From positions 7,284,337 through 7,348,336 of the forward strand of contig NC_059289.1 in the NCBI RefSeq assembly GCF_017591435.1: DNA of 64,000 bases. The letters run 5' to 3'. Below are positions 1 to 15,712 of this stretch, piece by piece; within the stretch, counting starts at the first letter, position 1; each line of letters starts with the position of its first letter. This DNA comes from Portunus trituberculatus. Lineage: Eukaryota; Arthropoda; Malacostraca; Decapoda; Portunidae. A model generated the notes under the pieces. That model was not told the origin of the DNA and made no database searches. It worked only from the letters and a program-made list of their open reading frames with translations. Made by a program: the position numbers and the translations under genes.

Positions 1-1308
1 TCTTTGATTGGCAGTAGGTGGGGAACGGATGTCTGTTTTGTTGGTGTAACGTGTGGATGCTGTAAAAAGACGTCAAAAGTGCTTACTGGGACTGGGTGTT
101 TTAGTGATATTTGGTTTGTTAGAGCTTGTGAGGTTGTGATTTAGTGTGGTTTAATTGGATGTGAAAGATGTTAAGAGGTTTCTTGTATTTTCTTTTAGCT
201 TTTTCATTATTCGCAATCTTCATTTCTTCTTACTTTTTGATTTATTTCTTCTCTTAAAGATTTTCTACAGTATTTGTGTTCATCGCTTGACTTTATTTTT
301 CACTTCTCTTCTCTTTTTTTCCTCTCTCACTTCTCTTCTTTTTCTCCTTTTTAATCTTCCCTTCCCTTCTTTCCTTTCTCACTTCTCTTCTTTCGTCCTT
401 TTTAATCCTTCCAAATTTCTGCACACTTAAACATTTTCTTCTACTCTCCCTTCATCTCTTTTCCTATCTCACTGTCTCATCAATCACGTCCTTAGTTATT
501 CCTTCTTTCTTCACACCTTTACTTCACTTCTACATTTACACTTTTTTTTTATCTTCCACTTCTCCTATCCCTCAATTCTCTTTGCCCTTTAATCTATCTT
601 TCTTTCCTCACCCTTCCACTCCATCTCCATTTCGAGAACAGTACCCACGCAATCCTTCTCTGGCCAACCTTCCGTGTTCCTCTTCATCCAAAACACCTTC
701 CTTGCGTTGCGTCTTTGATTACTCTACGCAGAAACAAGACGGGCCATCGTTAGGGGAATGGATTGGTGGCTGGGCAGTAAGAAAGCTCTCCGTCAGTAGC
801 AGCGCGAGTCAGTTTAGTTATGATAATGAGAGAACCAGTGTTAGGTGACGAGGGAACATGACATAACACGTTCAGTTCTCGTTTCATGTACACGCGTTGA
901 TACTTTGCTTCTCTCTCCTCTTACTCCTCCTTTTTCGTGTCGTCTTTATCGTTTTCTTCTTCTTCTTCCTCCTCCTCCTCCTTCTTCTATTGCTTGTTGT
1001 CCCTCATTCTTCTTATTTTTCTTCTTTTTTTCTTTTTTTTCTTCTCCTTTTACTGCTTGTTGTCTCTCATTTTTCTTCTTCTTTTTATTTTTTTCTCTGT
1101 TCCTCCTCATCTCCATTATTCTGTCTACACTTGGTGCATAATTTCTCCTCCTCCCCTCCTTGTTCCTTGGTGCGTTTCATGTTTTGTTGCTTATGTATTA
1201 ATCATCTCTCACACTCTCTGTCCGCTGCTCCTCTCTGTTTCTCCCGCCTAATTATCGTTTCAATAACCTCCTTGCTATTATTCACGTTCCCTCCTCCTGA
1301 TTTTCCTT

Positions 1309-1310
<2 letters not shown>
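1..1310. other. Unique, pyrimidine-rich noncoding DNA
   Basis: No gene seen. From about 230 to 1310 the + strand is strongly biased to T and C (TTCT, CTTC and CCTCCT runs), so any frame gives artificial Ser/Phe/Leu-rich peptides. About 620-880 is a more balanced segment with no recognisable protein. Confidence 0.6.

Positions 1311-1370
<60 letters not shown>
1311..1370. repeat. (TC)n microsatellite
   Basis: A run of TC of about 60 bp with one TG interruption near 1361. It is one of the few CT-oriented arrays on the + strand. Confidence 0.95.
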
Positions 1371-4485
<3,115 letters not shown>

Positions 4486-4662
4486 AAGGAGGTGGAAGAT
4501 GAGGATAAAGAGGAGGAGGAGGAGGAGGTGGAGAAGGAAGAGGAGGAGAAGGTGGTGGTAGAAGAGGAAGAAGAGAAAGAGGAGGATTGGGAAGAAGAGA
4601 AGGAAGAAGAGGTAGAAAATGAGGTGGAGAACGAGGAGGAGGAGGAGGAGGAGGAGGAGGAG

Positions 4663-4696
<34 letters not shown>

Positions 4697-4826
4697 AGGA
4701 TGGGGAAGAGGAGGCTGCAAAAGAACGACTAATACCCCCAATTATTTCTCTCTACGATCACCTCCACCATAACCCTCTACTCTCCACCACCATCACCACC
4801 ACCACCACCACCACCACTCCCTTTCT
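4486..4826. repeat. GGA/GAA purine tract followed by ACC triplets
   Basis: A purine-rich tract of GGA and GAA triplets, cleanest at 4632-4678, gives way to a TCACC/ACC run at about 4783-4826. The poly-Glu open frame here is a repeat artefact. Confidence 0.9.
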
Positions 4827-5024
4827 ATGGTCCTCTCATTATATATGCACTGCTACGGTCTAACTTAGTCTCACGGGCCGCCACGACCTCACATATTGTA
4901 GGGCAGGCTAATTATAGGCCGGGGCGAGGCATGGCAGGCTGGGACGGGACTAGGCAGTGCAAGGCCGGGTAAGACAGAAGAGAGCAGGGTAGAGGCAGGT
5001 TAAAGCGATGCAGGCAGGACAACA

Positions 5025-5425
5025 GGGAGGTGATGTGGGCGTAAGGGACGGGATAGAGGTGGAGTGAGTAGATGCATGACTGAAGGAGTGTTTGGGTGTA
5101 TAGCAGTGGTGTGGTGGTGGTAGTTGTAATTTGGTGTGGTGTGGTGTGGTGTAGTGTGGTGTGGTGGGCGGTAAAGGTTTGTAGATAAGTGAGGGAGTGT
5201 TGGGGTAGTGGTGTGGTGGTAGTAGTGGTAGTGGTGGTGGTGGTGGTGGTGGTTTGGTTTGGTTTGTTTTGGTTTGGTTTGGTGTGGTGTGATGGGCGGT
5301 AAGGGTTGTTAGATGGGTGAGGGAGGTGCATGGTCGTGGTGGTCGTGGTGGTCGTGGTGGTAGTGGTAGTGTGGTGTGGTGTGGTGTGGAGGGGTGGGTG
5401 GTCAGGAGAGTGAGGGAAGGTGGTA
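5025..5425. repeat. GGT-rich minisatellite, ~128-bp period
   Basis: The landmark GGGCGGTAA recurs at 5166 and 5294 (spacing 128), each followed by a similar GTGAGGGAG phrase. Weaker versions lie near 5036 and 5393. Between landmarks are GTGGT, TGGTT and GTCGTG short-period runs. This is a higher-order repeat built on simple G/T sequence. Confidence 0.6.
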
Positions 5426-5935
5426 CTGTCAGTTAGGTTAGCCTTGCATGGTCGCCACAATTGGTACCTATCGATAACTGAAACTTTCCTTCCCTTTTTT
5501 AAGCAGAGTGTGGACGGAAGGAGGAGACGAAGAGATGGAGGAGATGGAAGAGCCGTGAGAAAGACAACTGGAGAAGAGACATAAAGAAGAGGATAACAGA
5601 GAAACTAGTGACGATGAAAGACTACATAACAAAAACCAGAGAAATTGCAGAAGAGAACGAAAAAGTGAAGAAGTAATACATTGCAATAAAAAATCAAGAC
5701 TTCATAAAATATCTATCTTTTTATTTATCTATCTATCGATCTCTCTGTCTGTAAGTATGTGTGTCTCTCAATAACATGGGAAACAGCTAAAGAGAGGCAT
5801 TACAGAAAAGGAAACATCGAATAAAGGTAGATAAAAAGATAGAAAGGAACACGAAAGAGGCGGAGGGACAAGAAATAAAGCGTGGGAGGAGGAAGAACCA
5901 CCAGAACTCACGAGGCAATTAGAAAACAGGGCGAT
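5426..5935. other. Purine-rich unique DNA
   Basis: GAAGAG-type purine-rich sequence (about 5510-5680 and 5770-5930) interrupted by a short CTAT/TCTA tract near 5710-5745. No gene seen. Confidence 0.5.
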
Positions 5936-5939
5936 TAGG

Positions 5940-6070
5940 ATGAGAGACTCGCACCCCGGCAAATGAGAGGCCAGTTATTGCTGCTAATGGCCGCTAAACA
6001 CTAATTAGTACCGATGTGAAGCAATTAAGAGCTGTTCCACCTAGGATCAGGAACAGTTTGCCGCGCGGGA
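5940..6070. promoter_or_regulatory. Candidate noncoding regulatory island with homeodomain-type cores
   Basis: A repeat-free island between repeats. It contains GCTAATGG (5983), CTAATTAG (about 6001) and CAATTAAG (about 6022), the kinds of cores bound by homeodomain proteins. The role is inference only, and short TAAT cores are common by chance. Confidence 0.2.
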
Positions 6071-6130
6071 CACTGAAAGAACACCCAGGGATCGTAAAGC
6101 TGAATATAAGTGTGTCGAAATGGGGTTACT

Positions 6131-6437
6131 CGTGGAAATGTACTTAATAGGTTGGAAAAAAAAGTGATATTAAGTACATGGGATAAAAATAAATTATTGA
6201 AGATACATATGTTAAAAAAAAATATTAAAGAAAATACACTTACGTTATAAAAATGCTTTACTTAGACTATAAAAAATGAAAAAGTGGATAATGTACATAA
6301 TAGGCCATATATTAACTAGATAAGGTAGGAGTTATTGAATGTATGAAAACAAATCAAGAAAAACATGAAGAAAATGCACTTAAGATACAAGAACGCTTCC
6401 CTTAAACTATACAAAAAAAAAAAAAAAAAAAAAAAAA
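6131..6437. repeat. Diverged tandem duplication, ~150-bp unit
   Basis: Unit 1 (6131-6281) and unit 2 (6282-6437) share an opening close to GTGGAWAATGTAC and, later, GAAAATRCACTTA followed by a related A/T-rich stretch. Unit 2 ends in a run of about 25 A. Identity is partial, so the duplication is old. Confidence 0.55.
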
Positions 6438-6636
6438 GCAGAGAAAAATTAACGGACCAAACAAACAAGGAAACATTAAAGAATCGAGAAATGAACATAA
6501 AATAAAAGAAGAAGACAGATATGAAGAAAAATAAGAAAACCACAAAAAGAATGACGGCAATAAATTAATAAAAGTTCAGAAAAAACAATGAAACCAAACA
6601 AACAAATGAAAAAAATTACTACACACATCCATACGA

Positions 6637-6639
<3 letters not shown>

Positions 6640-6724
<85 letters not shown>
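6640..6724. repeat. (GA)n microsatellite, 85 bp
   Basis: Perfect GA array. Confidence 0.98.
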
Positions 6725-6730
<6 letters not shown>

Positions 6731-6783
6731 GAAATCAGTAACAAGAGAGGATAGATAAACGGCCGTGAAATGGAGACAAGCGC

Positions 6784-7096
6784 CGGAGGAGGAGGAGAGG
6801 AGGAGGAGGAGGAGGAGGAGGAGGAGGAGGAGGAGGAGGAGGAGGAAGGCCAAACAGCAACAGAGAGGCTGTTTGGAGGAGGAGAGAGGAGGGAGGAGGA
6901 GGAGGAGGAAGAGGAGGAGGAGAAAAGGGTCAATAAAAAAGATCAACATGGGGTTAGCATCAGTGTCTCTCCCAGCAGAGCGTGTGACGTGCCCTTTGTG
7001 TGGTAGATCACGACCCTGTCCGCGAGTGGCCAGTTTAACAGCGGAAGGAGGAGCAAGAGAGGAGGAGGAGGAGGAGGAGGAGGAGGAGGAGGAAGG
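6784..7096. repeat. Three (GGA)n tracts in a mixed spacer
   Basis: GGA triplet runs at about 6784-6846, 6890-6922 and 7060-7095, separated by unique sequence. Their open frames encode only Glu or Arg runs. Confidence 0.92.
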
Positions 7097-7119
7097 AATG
7101 CTGAATGATGCGGCAGACG

Positions 7120-7455
<336 letters not shown>

Positions 7456-7458
<3 letters not shown>

Positions 7459-7964
7459 TAGTACAAAATCACAATAACCCTTCCTTCACATCCAATACAC
7501 CTGCATCTCTCTCTCCTTCTCCCTCTCCCTCTTTCTCTCTCCCTCTCTCTCACCCAACCTACGTATACACTCTCCCTCTCTTTTCCCCCCTACCCCCTCT
7601 CCCCTCACTTCACTCTCACCCCACCCCGCCCCGGAATCGTGACCGCGGCGTCTTATCCTGCGCGAAATCACCCAATTAAGAAAACTTCATTAGACGGGGA
7701 CGCAAAAAAGTCACAATTAAGGAAGTCGATGTTTGGGGCGTCGTAGATAATTGGTCAGCTGTCTGGGGGTCTTTGGGGGCGTGTATCAGGAAGGGCGGGG
7801 ATTCATGGGTGCTCTAAGGGGGTTGTGGGCCTTATTGACAGGTGCTTTGTGGGTATATTTTGGTCTATTCGCTCATCCTATCCTCAAATGCACTCTGGTT
7901 CACGTTTTCTTTCCTCCCGTCGTCCGCCTACGCATCCATTCTGAAGGTTCTAGTGTGGCTGTTT
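7456..7964. other. C/T-rich flank, then unique island
   Basis: 7500-7620 is rich in CTCTCC and CCCTCT. About 7630-7760 is a balanced, repeat-free island with CAATTAAG and CATTAGAC-type cores, a possible regulatory sequence (inference). The rest is G/T-rich unique sequence with no gene seen. Confidence 0.45.
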
Positions 7965-7981
7965 GTATTGTAAAACGCCTT

Positions 7982-8036
<55 letters not shown>

Positions 8037-8217
8037 GTACTTTCCAAAGGCTAAAGTTTTGAAGATCCTCGGGTCCTTAAGGGTATTTTTATGGTTCTGC
8101 TGATGGACTGGTAAGATTTGTAGTTTATTATAAGGACAAACTGTCTTAAAAAACCAGTTCGTTGTCTCTTTGATCTTAGAAAACTGTCATGGCGAGAGAG
8201 CAAGGCGTTTCTGAAAA
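7965..8217. mobile_element. MITE-A copy 1 (non-autonomous, terminal inverted repeats)
   Basis: The left end GTATTGTAAAACGCCTTGC and the right end GCAAGGCGTTTCTGAAA are inverted copies of each other, including the adjoining CTCTCTC/GAGAGAG. The interior matches copy 3 at 26457-26667 in order, with shared phrases CTTTCCAAAGG, GGGTATTTT, GGTTCTG and AAAACTGTC. There is no coding capacity. A (CT)n array sits just inside the left inverted repeat. The superfamily is not assigned. Confidence 0.65.
7983..8030. repeat. (CT)n microsatellite inside MITE-A copy 1
   Basis: A perfect CT run that continues directly from the GCTCTCTC end of the left inverted repeat. It probably expanded from that sequence. 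Confidence 0.95.
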
Positions 8218-8348
8218 GGTGCATTTCGTGAAGGTTTGGTGTGGTGAAGCTTTGGTGTGATGAAGGGTTGTGTTGTTGGTAAGAATGTTTTGGTCAGTTG
8301 GGATGAAAACGCATATTCATGTATTCATACTTTTCTCTCTTTTCTCTC

Positions 8349-8351
8349 TTT

Positions 8352-8425
<74 letters not shown>
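8349..8425. repeat. (CTTT)n to (CT)n compound microsatellite
   Basis: TTTC tetramers (8349-8382) pass without a spacer into CT dinucleotides ending at 8425. Confidence 0.95.
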
Positions 8426-8428
<3 letters not shown>

Positions 8429-9120
8429 GGTAAATTTTCTGCGTCAAATAATGTAAAGAATGTGTTAGTTTTCTCATTTTCAAAGCGTTAAGGATTTTCT
8501 TCTCGTTTTTCGTTGATGAAATTGTTGTGCATTCTATCATAGTTTCATTTTTCTTGTCCATTTACTTCCTATCATCACTTTTCTCCTTTTTAGATTTCTT
8601 CATTTCGAACGCTCTTTTCTTATATTTCCTAATACTTGCACTATCCTCATTTTCCTTTCCTCTTCTATCTCTATCTCTTCAACCATTTATCCTCCTTTTC
8701 GTTATTTCCCTTACAATTTTCGACAGTAACACCATCTTATATTCCTTCAGCCCAACACTAACACCATTATTATCTTTATCATCCTCCTTTGATTCCTTTG
8801 GCTATCTATTTTCATCTGTCTACTTTATTACCCTCACCCGCGCGTCGTGCATTGAACACCCAAGGCGGGGAGAACAGACACAAGCGAGAAGGTAAGCTGA
8901 CTGAAGTAACGGGCGGAGGGATAAGCAGAATGAAACCTTAGCGCGCTGCAGGGACGGGGGAGCATTTCCACGATAATAATCTTAGTTTGCTGTAAAATGT
9001 TCGGTAATAAAGAGGATGATGTGAGTACGAGCAAGTAATCGCCAGGAGAGATTAGAAGGTGAACTGAAGGCGGTACGAGAGTCAAGGGAGGAGGAAGGTG
9101 GAGTGTAAATATTCTGGTGT
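8426..9120. other. Unique DNA, T/C-rich then mixed
   Basis: 8500-8830 is T/C-rich; 8840-9120 is mixed. Open frames on both strands have no recognisable domain. Confidence 0.5.
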
Positions 9121-9121
9121 A

Positions 9122-9380
9122 AATATGTATGTACTTGTCTGTTAACATTACAAGGTCTCCACGTGTTGACAGCAAAGCCAGGCGTATCAGCTAGAATATA
9201 CGTACACATGTAAGTATTTGTATGTTGTGTGTGTTTTCAAAGACTTATCAGCTGTACGAATCAAAACATGGTAAAGCTGATAGAATAAATAAACATGTAA
9301 ATATTTGTATCTTGCGGTTTTTTTAAAGACTTATCAGGTTTACATATCAATACAAGGTCTGCTGATGGATGAGAAGGTGA
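9122..9380. repeat. Diverged ~87-bp tandem repeat, about three units
   Basis: ACATGTAAGTATTTGTAT at 9206 recurs as ACATGTAAATATTTGTAT at 9293 (spacing 87), and both are followed by AAAGACTTATCAG. A weaker unit begins near 9121 (AAATATGTATGTACTTGT). The phrase ATCAGCT also recurs. Confidence 0.55.
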
Positions 9381-9791
9381 AAGTTTCTTGTCAGCTAAAA
9401 TGTTCAGAAATTTATCAGCCGAACATGTCCATGAAGTACAGTAAACAGCAGGGAGAATACGTCTTATGAATGATCATCAGAAGAAAACAAAAACACTGAC
9501 TTATAGGAAAAATATAAAAATCTATTACACTTAAAAACCTTTACTGAAATTGAATGATCTTTTTAAGCATTAAGTTTTGAACCTGTGCAGATTGCGTTTC
9601 TATAAAATTAAAACCATCTAAAAACTCACAGGATTCTCACAGAGGAAATATCTCAAGTCCCAATAAATGAACTCCAGTAAATAACTGTTATCTATTAAAC
9701 TAAGACTATTCATCTCACAATCCCGATGAAGCGTGAAATTACAAGCGTCTCGTCAAGGCTCACAAGATCAAGCACTCCTCCAGTCACAGGT
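9381..9791. other. Unique A/T-rich DNA
   Basis: No gene, ordered repeat or element end recognised. Confidence 0.5.
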
Positions 9792-10004
9792 CCGTATTCA
9801 GAAACGCTCTGCTCTTCTACCACGACTATTTTCCAAGGCCACAAACATGATTAATTGAGTTTTCAAGAGTGTTTCTACACTTAATAGTGCAGAAATCTTA
9901 CCAAACGGAGTCAAAAACCATAACAAACCTTAAAAATTCGTGTAAATTTAAATAAAGCCTTTTAAAAAGTGTATTTGAAGCTCATAAGTGTTTGAGAATA
10001 CGAG
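9792..10004. mobile_element. MITE-A copy 2 (terminal inverted repeats)
   Basis: The left end CCGTATTCAGAAACGCT mirrors the right end AGTGTTTGAGAATACG. Length is about 213 bp. The left-end interior (CACGACTATTTTCCAAGG) matches the CTATTTTCAAAGG of copy 3. No coding capacity. A/T-rich middle. Confidence 0.6.
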
Positions 10005-10560
10005 TCACACACGTACGACGCAAACCAGGAACACAAACACACCCTGAACGCTTATCACCGCACCACGACGGTCCGGGGAAGGTCAAAGTGCTAACCTCCT
10101 GGAAATCTGCGTCTCACCACTCCCAGAGGCGTCTGACTGGGGTAGAAATGCCGATATCATATAAATAGTTGTAATCAATGGTTGGATTTCTACTGGGCGG
10201 CGAGACGAGAGGCAAGTAAGCGTGTAGATACTAAAGACCACATAGCAGCTCTCTGATCCTCTGAAGCAAAGGATCCCGGACTACAATTACAACTTTGCCG
10301 CGGGAGGAGTGGCTTAAATATAGCTTACACTGGCTTGATGAGGGGAAAAAATAGTGGTGAAAAAAAATAAGAGTAAAAATGTGATGCCACGATGCTCACT
10401 TGTCTGTACCTATTGTATTCTGCTGGTTAAGATTAATTAGTGTGGAAACTTTTTTATGTGTCAAGATTGTTACATTGTTTTGTGGCAAGATGGAGAAACA
10501 AAGTGATACGTTATTATTATTTTATTTTAGAGATAGTCATAGGAATTTTAATAGTTTTCT

Positions 10561-10565
<5 letters not shown>
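10005..10565. other. Unique DNA
   Basis: Balanced sequence; TGATATCATATAAATAG occurs near 10150. No gene recognised. Confidence 0.5.

Positions 10566-10642
<77 letters not shown>
10566..10642. repeat. (TC)n microsatellite, 77 bp
   Basis: Perfect TC array on the + strand. Confidence 0.97.
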
Positions 10643-10645
<3 letters not shown>

Positions 10646-10814
10646 CATATCATACACTTATCTTATTCTGAAACCTTCGCCTTCACTTTTTCTTTCTTAT
10701 CTTCTCTTCACCCTTCACTTCCTCACCTTCATAAACTATCGGTACAAATTTCCACTAAACACATTTACCGGAAGAAACATTTCATTTATCATCCTTAACT
10801 TTAATCATTACTCT
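10643..10814. other. Unique pyrimidine-rich DNA
   Basis: Short T/C-rich spacer between the TC array and MITE-B. No feature seen. Confidence 0.5.
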
Positions 10815-11023
10815 TTAAACCCTTCAGTACTACAACACATTTCCATATTCATTCTGATTGCTTTTGGGTGATTTTATACAGTTTCAGAAACTCATGAGGG
10901 GTGATTGAAATAGTGAAGACTCTAGCTATTAATCTTCTGATAGATGCTTCCTAATGTCAATAAAATGGTCAAATCGTACACAAGTCTCAAGGTAAAAATG
11001 TGTCCCAGTATTGAAGGGGTTTA
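10815..11023. mobile_element. MITE-B copy 1 (terminal inverted repeats)
   Basis: The left end TTAAACCCTTCAGTACT and the right end AGTATTGAAGGGGTTTA are inverted copies. The similarity extends inward (ACAACACATTT on the left, AAAATGTGTCCC on the right). Interior phrases ATTGAAATAGTGAAGACT and CTTCCTAATG match copy 2 at 27199-27409. About 209 bp, no coding capacity, superfamily unknown. Confidence 0.75.
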
Positions 11024-11479
11024 GCTAACGTTACTCTACAAAAAAACCGTCATACATTTCTCCACTAGTTATCGTATCTTTGTTTTCCGTGTACGTTCTT
11101 AATTCACACACCTACACACGCATCGTTCCCACATATTTCTGTCTGCCTTGCGCACCGGACGTCTCATGAGAGGAACGTAAGTCTCAATTTTAGTCTTATT
11201 CTCTGCTAATACGTGTAATACAGACCACCGCTCGTTTTTCTTTATGGGAGTGGCTGGATTGGTGGGAGTCGTGGTGGGAGGGGGAATGGGCAGCCTCTTT
11301 CTCCTCCTCCTCTTTGCACACGCACCTCAAGGCCTTTTCTTATTCCTCTTGCCTTCAACAGTACTCCTTAACCCCTAAGCATCTCATGGCGCTATTCTCT
11401 CTAGTTCTTACAGACTCTGATGAGAGTAACTCGATTTTTAGAACATAAAAATATACGAGAAACTACGAGAAGTCATCGA
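11024..11479. other. Unique DNA leading into the satellite
   Basis: No gene seen. The last ~80 bp may hold a decayed extra satellite unit. Confidence 0.45.
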
Positions 11480-12280
11480 GGACACGTGGAAGTCCGCTTA
11501 TTAAGTATTTTCGTGGCTTTAGTGGCAGTTTGACGAAGATTTTGCATCACTAGAGGAAAAAAGCGTTGATATGAGTCTAGATAATTGTGTCTCTGGGGTC
11601 TTAGAGGAAATCATTGGTCTATACGTAGTAGTTAATTTATTAAGAGAGTTTTCATAATTCTAGTGGCAGTTTGACGAGTATTCTGCATCACCAGAGAGGA
11701 ACAGCGCTGATATGAACCTGGATAATTGCGTGTGGGGTCTGGGAGGAAATCACTGGTCTACACGTGGCAGTTCCTTTATGAAGAGAGCTTTCGCGCCTCC
11801 AGTGGCAGTTTAATGAGTATTCTGCATCACTAGAGTGAAAAAGCGTTTATGTGAGCCTGTGAGTGTTTGTGGGGTCTGGGAAGAACTCATTGGCTTACAC
11901 GTGGCAGTTCCTTTATTAAGAGAGTTTTCGCGGTTCTAGTGGCAGTGTAACGAGAATTTTACATCACTAGAGAGAAAAAAGTGTTGATAAGAGTGTAGAT
12001 AATAGTGTCTGTGAGGTCTGGGAAAAATCATCTGAACTTACATATGACAATTTCTTTATTAAGAGTGTTTTCGTGGTTCTAGTGGCAGTTTAACGAGAAT
12101 TTTGCATCACTAGAGAGAAAAAAGCGTTGATATGAACCTACATAATAGTGTCTATGGGGTCTGGAAAAGTCATCAGTTCCTTTATTGAGAGTTTTCGTGG
12201 TTCTAATGGCAGTTTAAAGAATATTCTGCATCGCTAGAGGGAAAAAGCGTTGATAGGACTCTGGATAATAGAGACAGTGG
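11480..12280. repeat. ~140-bp satellite, six units
   Basis: The landmark AGTGGCAGTTT begins units at 11521, 11662, 11801, 11938 and 12081. A variant, AATGGCAGTTT, begins one at 12205. Spacings are 141, 139, 137, 143 and 124. Each landmark is followed by a close match to TTCTGCATCACTAGAG and then an AAAAAGCGTTGAT-like phrase. Most units end in TTTATTAAGAGAGTTTTCG. The landmark block is related to the interior of MITE-A copy 3. Confidence 0.85.
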
Positions 12281-13455
12281 GGGCTAAAGAAATAATCGTT
12301 TTGAAAGCACGACCGTTTCAAAATAGGAGTATTGAGAGAGAGGAGCATCAATTCCTTGCATCATCACTTCATATTAACTCACATTTAAGTCAATTTTGAG
12401 ACATAAATCTTTCTCCTACCCCCTAATTCTTCTTCCTCCTCCTCCTCCTCCTCCTCCTTCATCTTCTTCTACTACTACTACTTCTCTCCTCCTCCTCCTC
12501 CTCCTCTTCCTCCACTTTGGTTATTTTGTGTAATCCTTTTTTTTTTCTTCTTCTTTCTCGCCCATCCACTTTTGCTATCGGATACTTTTTATTAATCTCT
12601 TCCTTTTTTCTATCCTCGTTCTCTACATCACACGTAATCTTGAGTCCTTTATTTCCTCACATCTTTTATCATCTTTATCTTTTTCTCTCTTTTGCCATCA
12701 CATTCTCTTTATTCATCCCTTTATTCTTCCTTCCCTGTTTCATCCTCTTTCGCTACATCACGTACAGTTTTAGTCCTCTGTTTCTCCTTTCCATCATTTT
12801 AATACCCTAACATTTCCGCCCCTCAGTTATCGCCCTTATTTGACTAACCACCCTATTCTCACATACCCAGACTTTCTCCCCAGCTTCCTCCTGCTTCCCC
12901 TGCACCAGCGCGTCCCGTGGGAGTCTACCCGGGAGACAGAACACCCAAGATATGTACAAGAGTCAGACAGAGCTACCTTCCCACTGACGGCGAAGGGAGC
13001 GCGTTGAACACAGCGATAAAAAAAGCACACAGTGTAATTACCTTATTATGATTTTACAAGCAGTTTTAACCCAAGGGAGAAATAGAAAGAGAAAGAGTGC
13101 GTTATTTTTTCCCCTCTCTCCTGCACTGCCGCCGCTCGCTTCACTTGTTCACTTGCTACACTCGGCTGGCTTGCTTCACTCACTCTTAAGGAGGGAGAGG
13201 ACGGAGGAGGGTGGCGGATGTTTTTCCTGGTGTTCGAACTTTGTCTTAACGGCGACTTCGGCTTCGGCTACCTCGATCGGCGCCCTGATTAGCATTCAGG
13301 CCTCACGGCGACGCGATTGATGCTCGGATGTTTTCCACGAGTTTTAACGGGATTTTTGACACATTATTCCGCAATTAAACGCTCGCCAACACTTTTATTC
13401 GCCTCAGACATGCTTTAGTTGTTTTTTTAACGTGTGAGCAACCAAGAGCGAAGGT
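12281..13455. other. Unique DNA; TCC-rich, then balanced GC-rich
   Basis: 12420-12850 is T/C-rich with CTCCTC runs at about 12434-12460 and 12487-12505. 12850-13400 is balanced to GC-rich with CGGCGACTTCGGCTTCGG-type local repeats near 13250. No recognisable protein on either strand. Confidence 0.5.
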
Positions 13456-13477
13456 GGTGGTGGTGGTGGTGGTGGTG
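13456..13477. repeat. (GGT)n short triplet run
   Basis: Seven GGT units in otherwise unique DNA. Confidence 0.85.

Positions 13478-14773
<1,296 letters not shown>

Positions 14774-14825
<52 letters not shown>
14774..14825. repeat. (CA)n microsatellite
   Basis: Perfect CA run of about 52 bp. Confidence 0.97.
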
Positions 14826-14826
<1 letters not shown>

Positions 14827-14979
14827 GCACTTGAAGGACGAAGGAGTGGACGAAGGAATGAGAGAAGGAGATGACGATGACACATGAAAATATTATAGGA
14901 GGAAAATATCAACAAATACTTAGATAAATAGATGAGGAAAAGTAAATAAAACGAGTCACATGCTATACGTCTCTCCCTG

Positions 14980-14982
<3 letters not shown>

Positions 14983-15018
<36 letters not shown>
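14983..15018. repeat. (CT)n microsatellite
   Basis: CT run of about 36 bp ending in a T-rich stretch. Confidence 0.95.
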
Positions 15019-15022
<4 letters not shown>

Positions 15023-15157
15023 CTTCCTAAATACTATAATTCCTAATACTGGAGATCAATTACAGATAACTCATAAAAAGAACAAGAAAAAAAAACAAGA
15101 TATGGTCGAGAAACAAAAAAAAAAGAAGAAAACCTGAGATTGGAGGGTCGTGGGCAG

Positions 15158-15160
<3 letters not shown>

Positions 15161-15204
<44 letters not shown>
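15161..15204. repeat. (GA)n microsatellite
   Basis: GA run of about 44 bp. Confidence 0.96.
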
Positions 15205-15211
<7 letters not shown>

Positions 15212-15309
15212 TGCCATTACCATTCATATATGCAAAGAAAAATCCCTCTTCTGATGTTGGTCAGCTTCTGTTTATCGTGAGAGCTTGTCCGAGACGCAGC
15301 AGGGGGCGG

Positions 15310-15395
15310 GGAGGAGGAGGAGGCGGAGGAGGAGGAGGAGGAGGAGGAGGAGGAGGAGGAGGAGGAGGAGGAGGAGGAGGAGAAGAAGGAGGAGG
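15310..15395. repeat. (GGA)n microsatellite
   Basis: Long GGA triplet run with one GGC and a GAA interruption. The poly-Gly frame is an artefact. Confidence 0.95.
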
Positions 15396-15485
15396 AGCCT
15401 TAAGGGAATATGGGTAGGAGTAAGGAAAGAACAGGTAGGAAAAGGAGTAAAAATAGAAGCTTAGGGAGGATATTAGTGAAAAAGG

Positions 15486-15488
<3 letters not shown>

Positions 15489-15575
<87 letters not shown>
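15489..15575. repeat. (GA)n microsatellite, 87 bp
   Basis: Perfect GA array. Confidence 0.98.
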
Positions 15576-15577
<2 letters not shown>

Positions 15578-15678
15578 TAACACATCATCTTTTTGTTTAT
15601 GCATTAGTTCACCTCTGTCTGTTTGCTCTCCAGGAATCATCAACGCCTCTCCATGTCTACTCCACCATGATGAGTGAG

Positions 15679-15712
15679 AGGAGGAGGAGGAGGAGGAGGA
15701 GGAGGAGGAGGA
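15679..15712. repeat. (GGA)n short triplet run
   Basis: About 11 GGA units. Confidence 0.92.

Noticed and set aside
11480..12280. CRISPR-like array (regular repeats)
   Set aside because: Units are ~140 bp, diverged along their whole length, with no short identical repeats separated by unique spacers.
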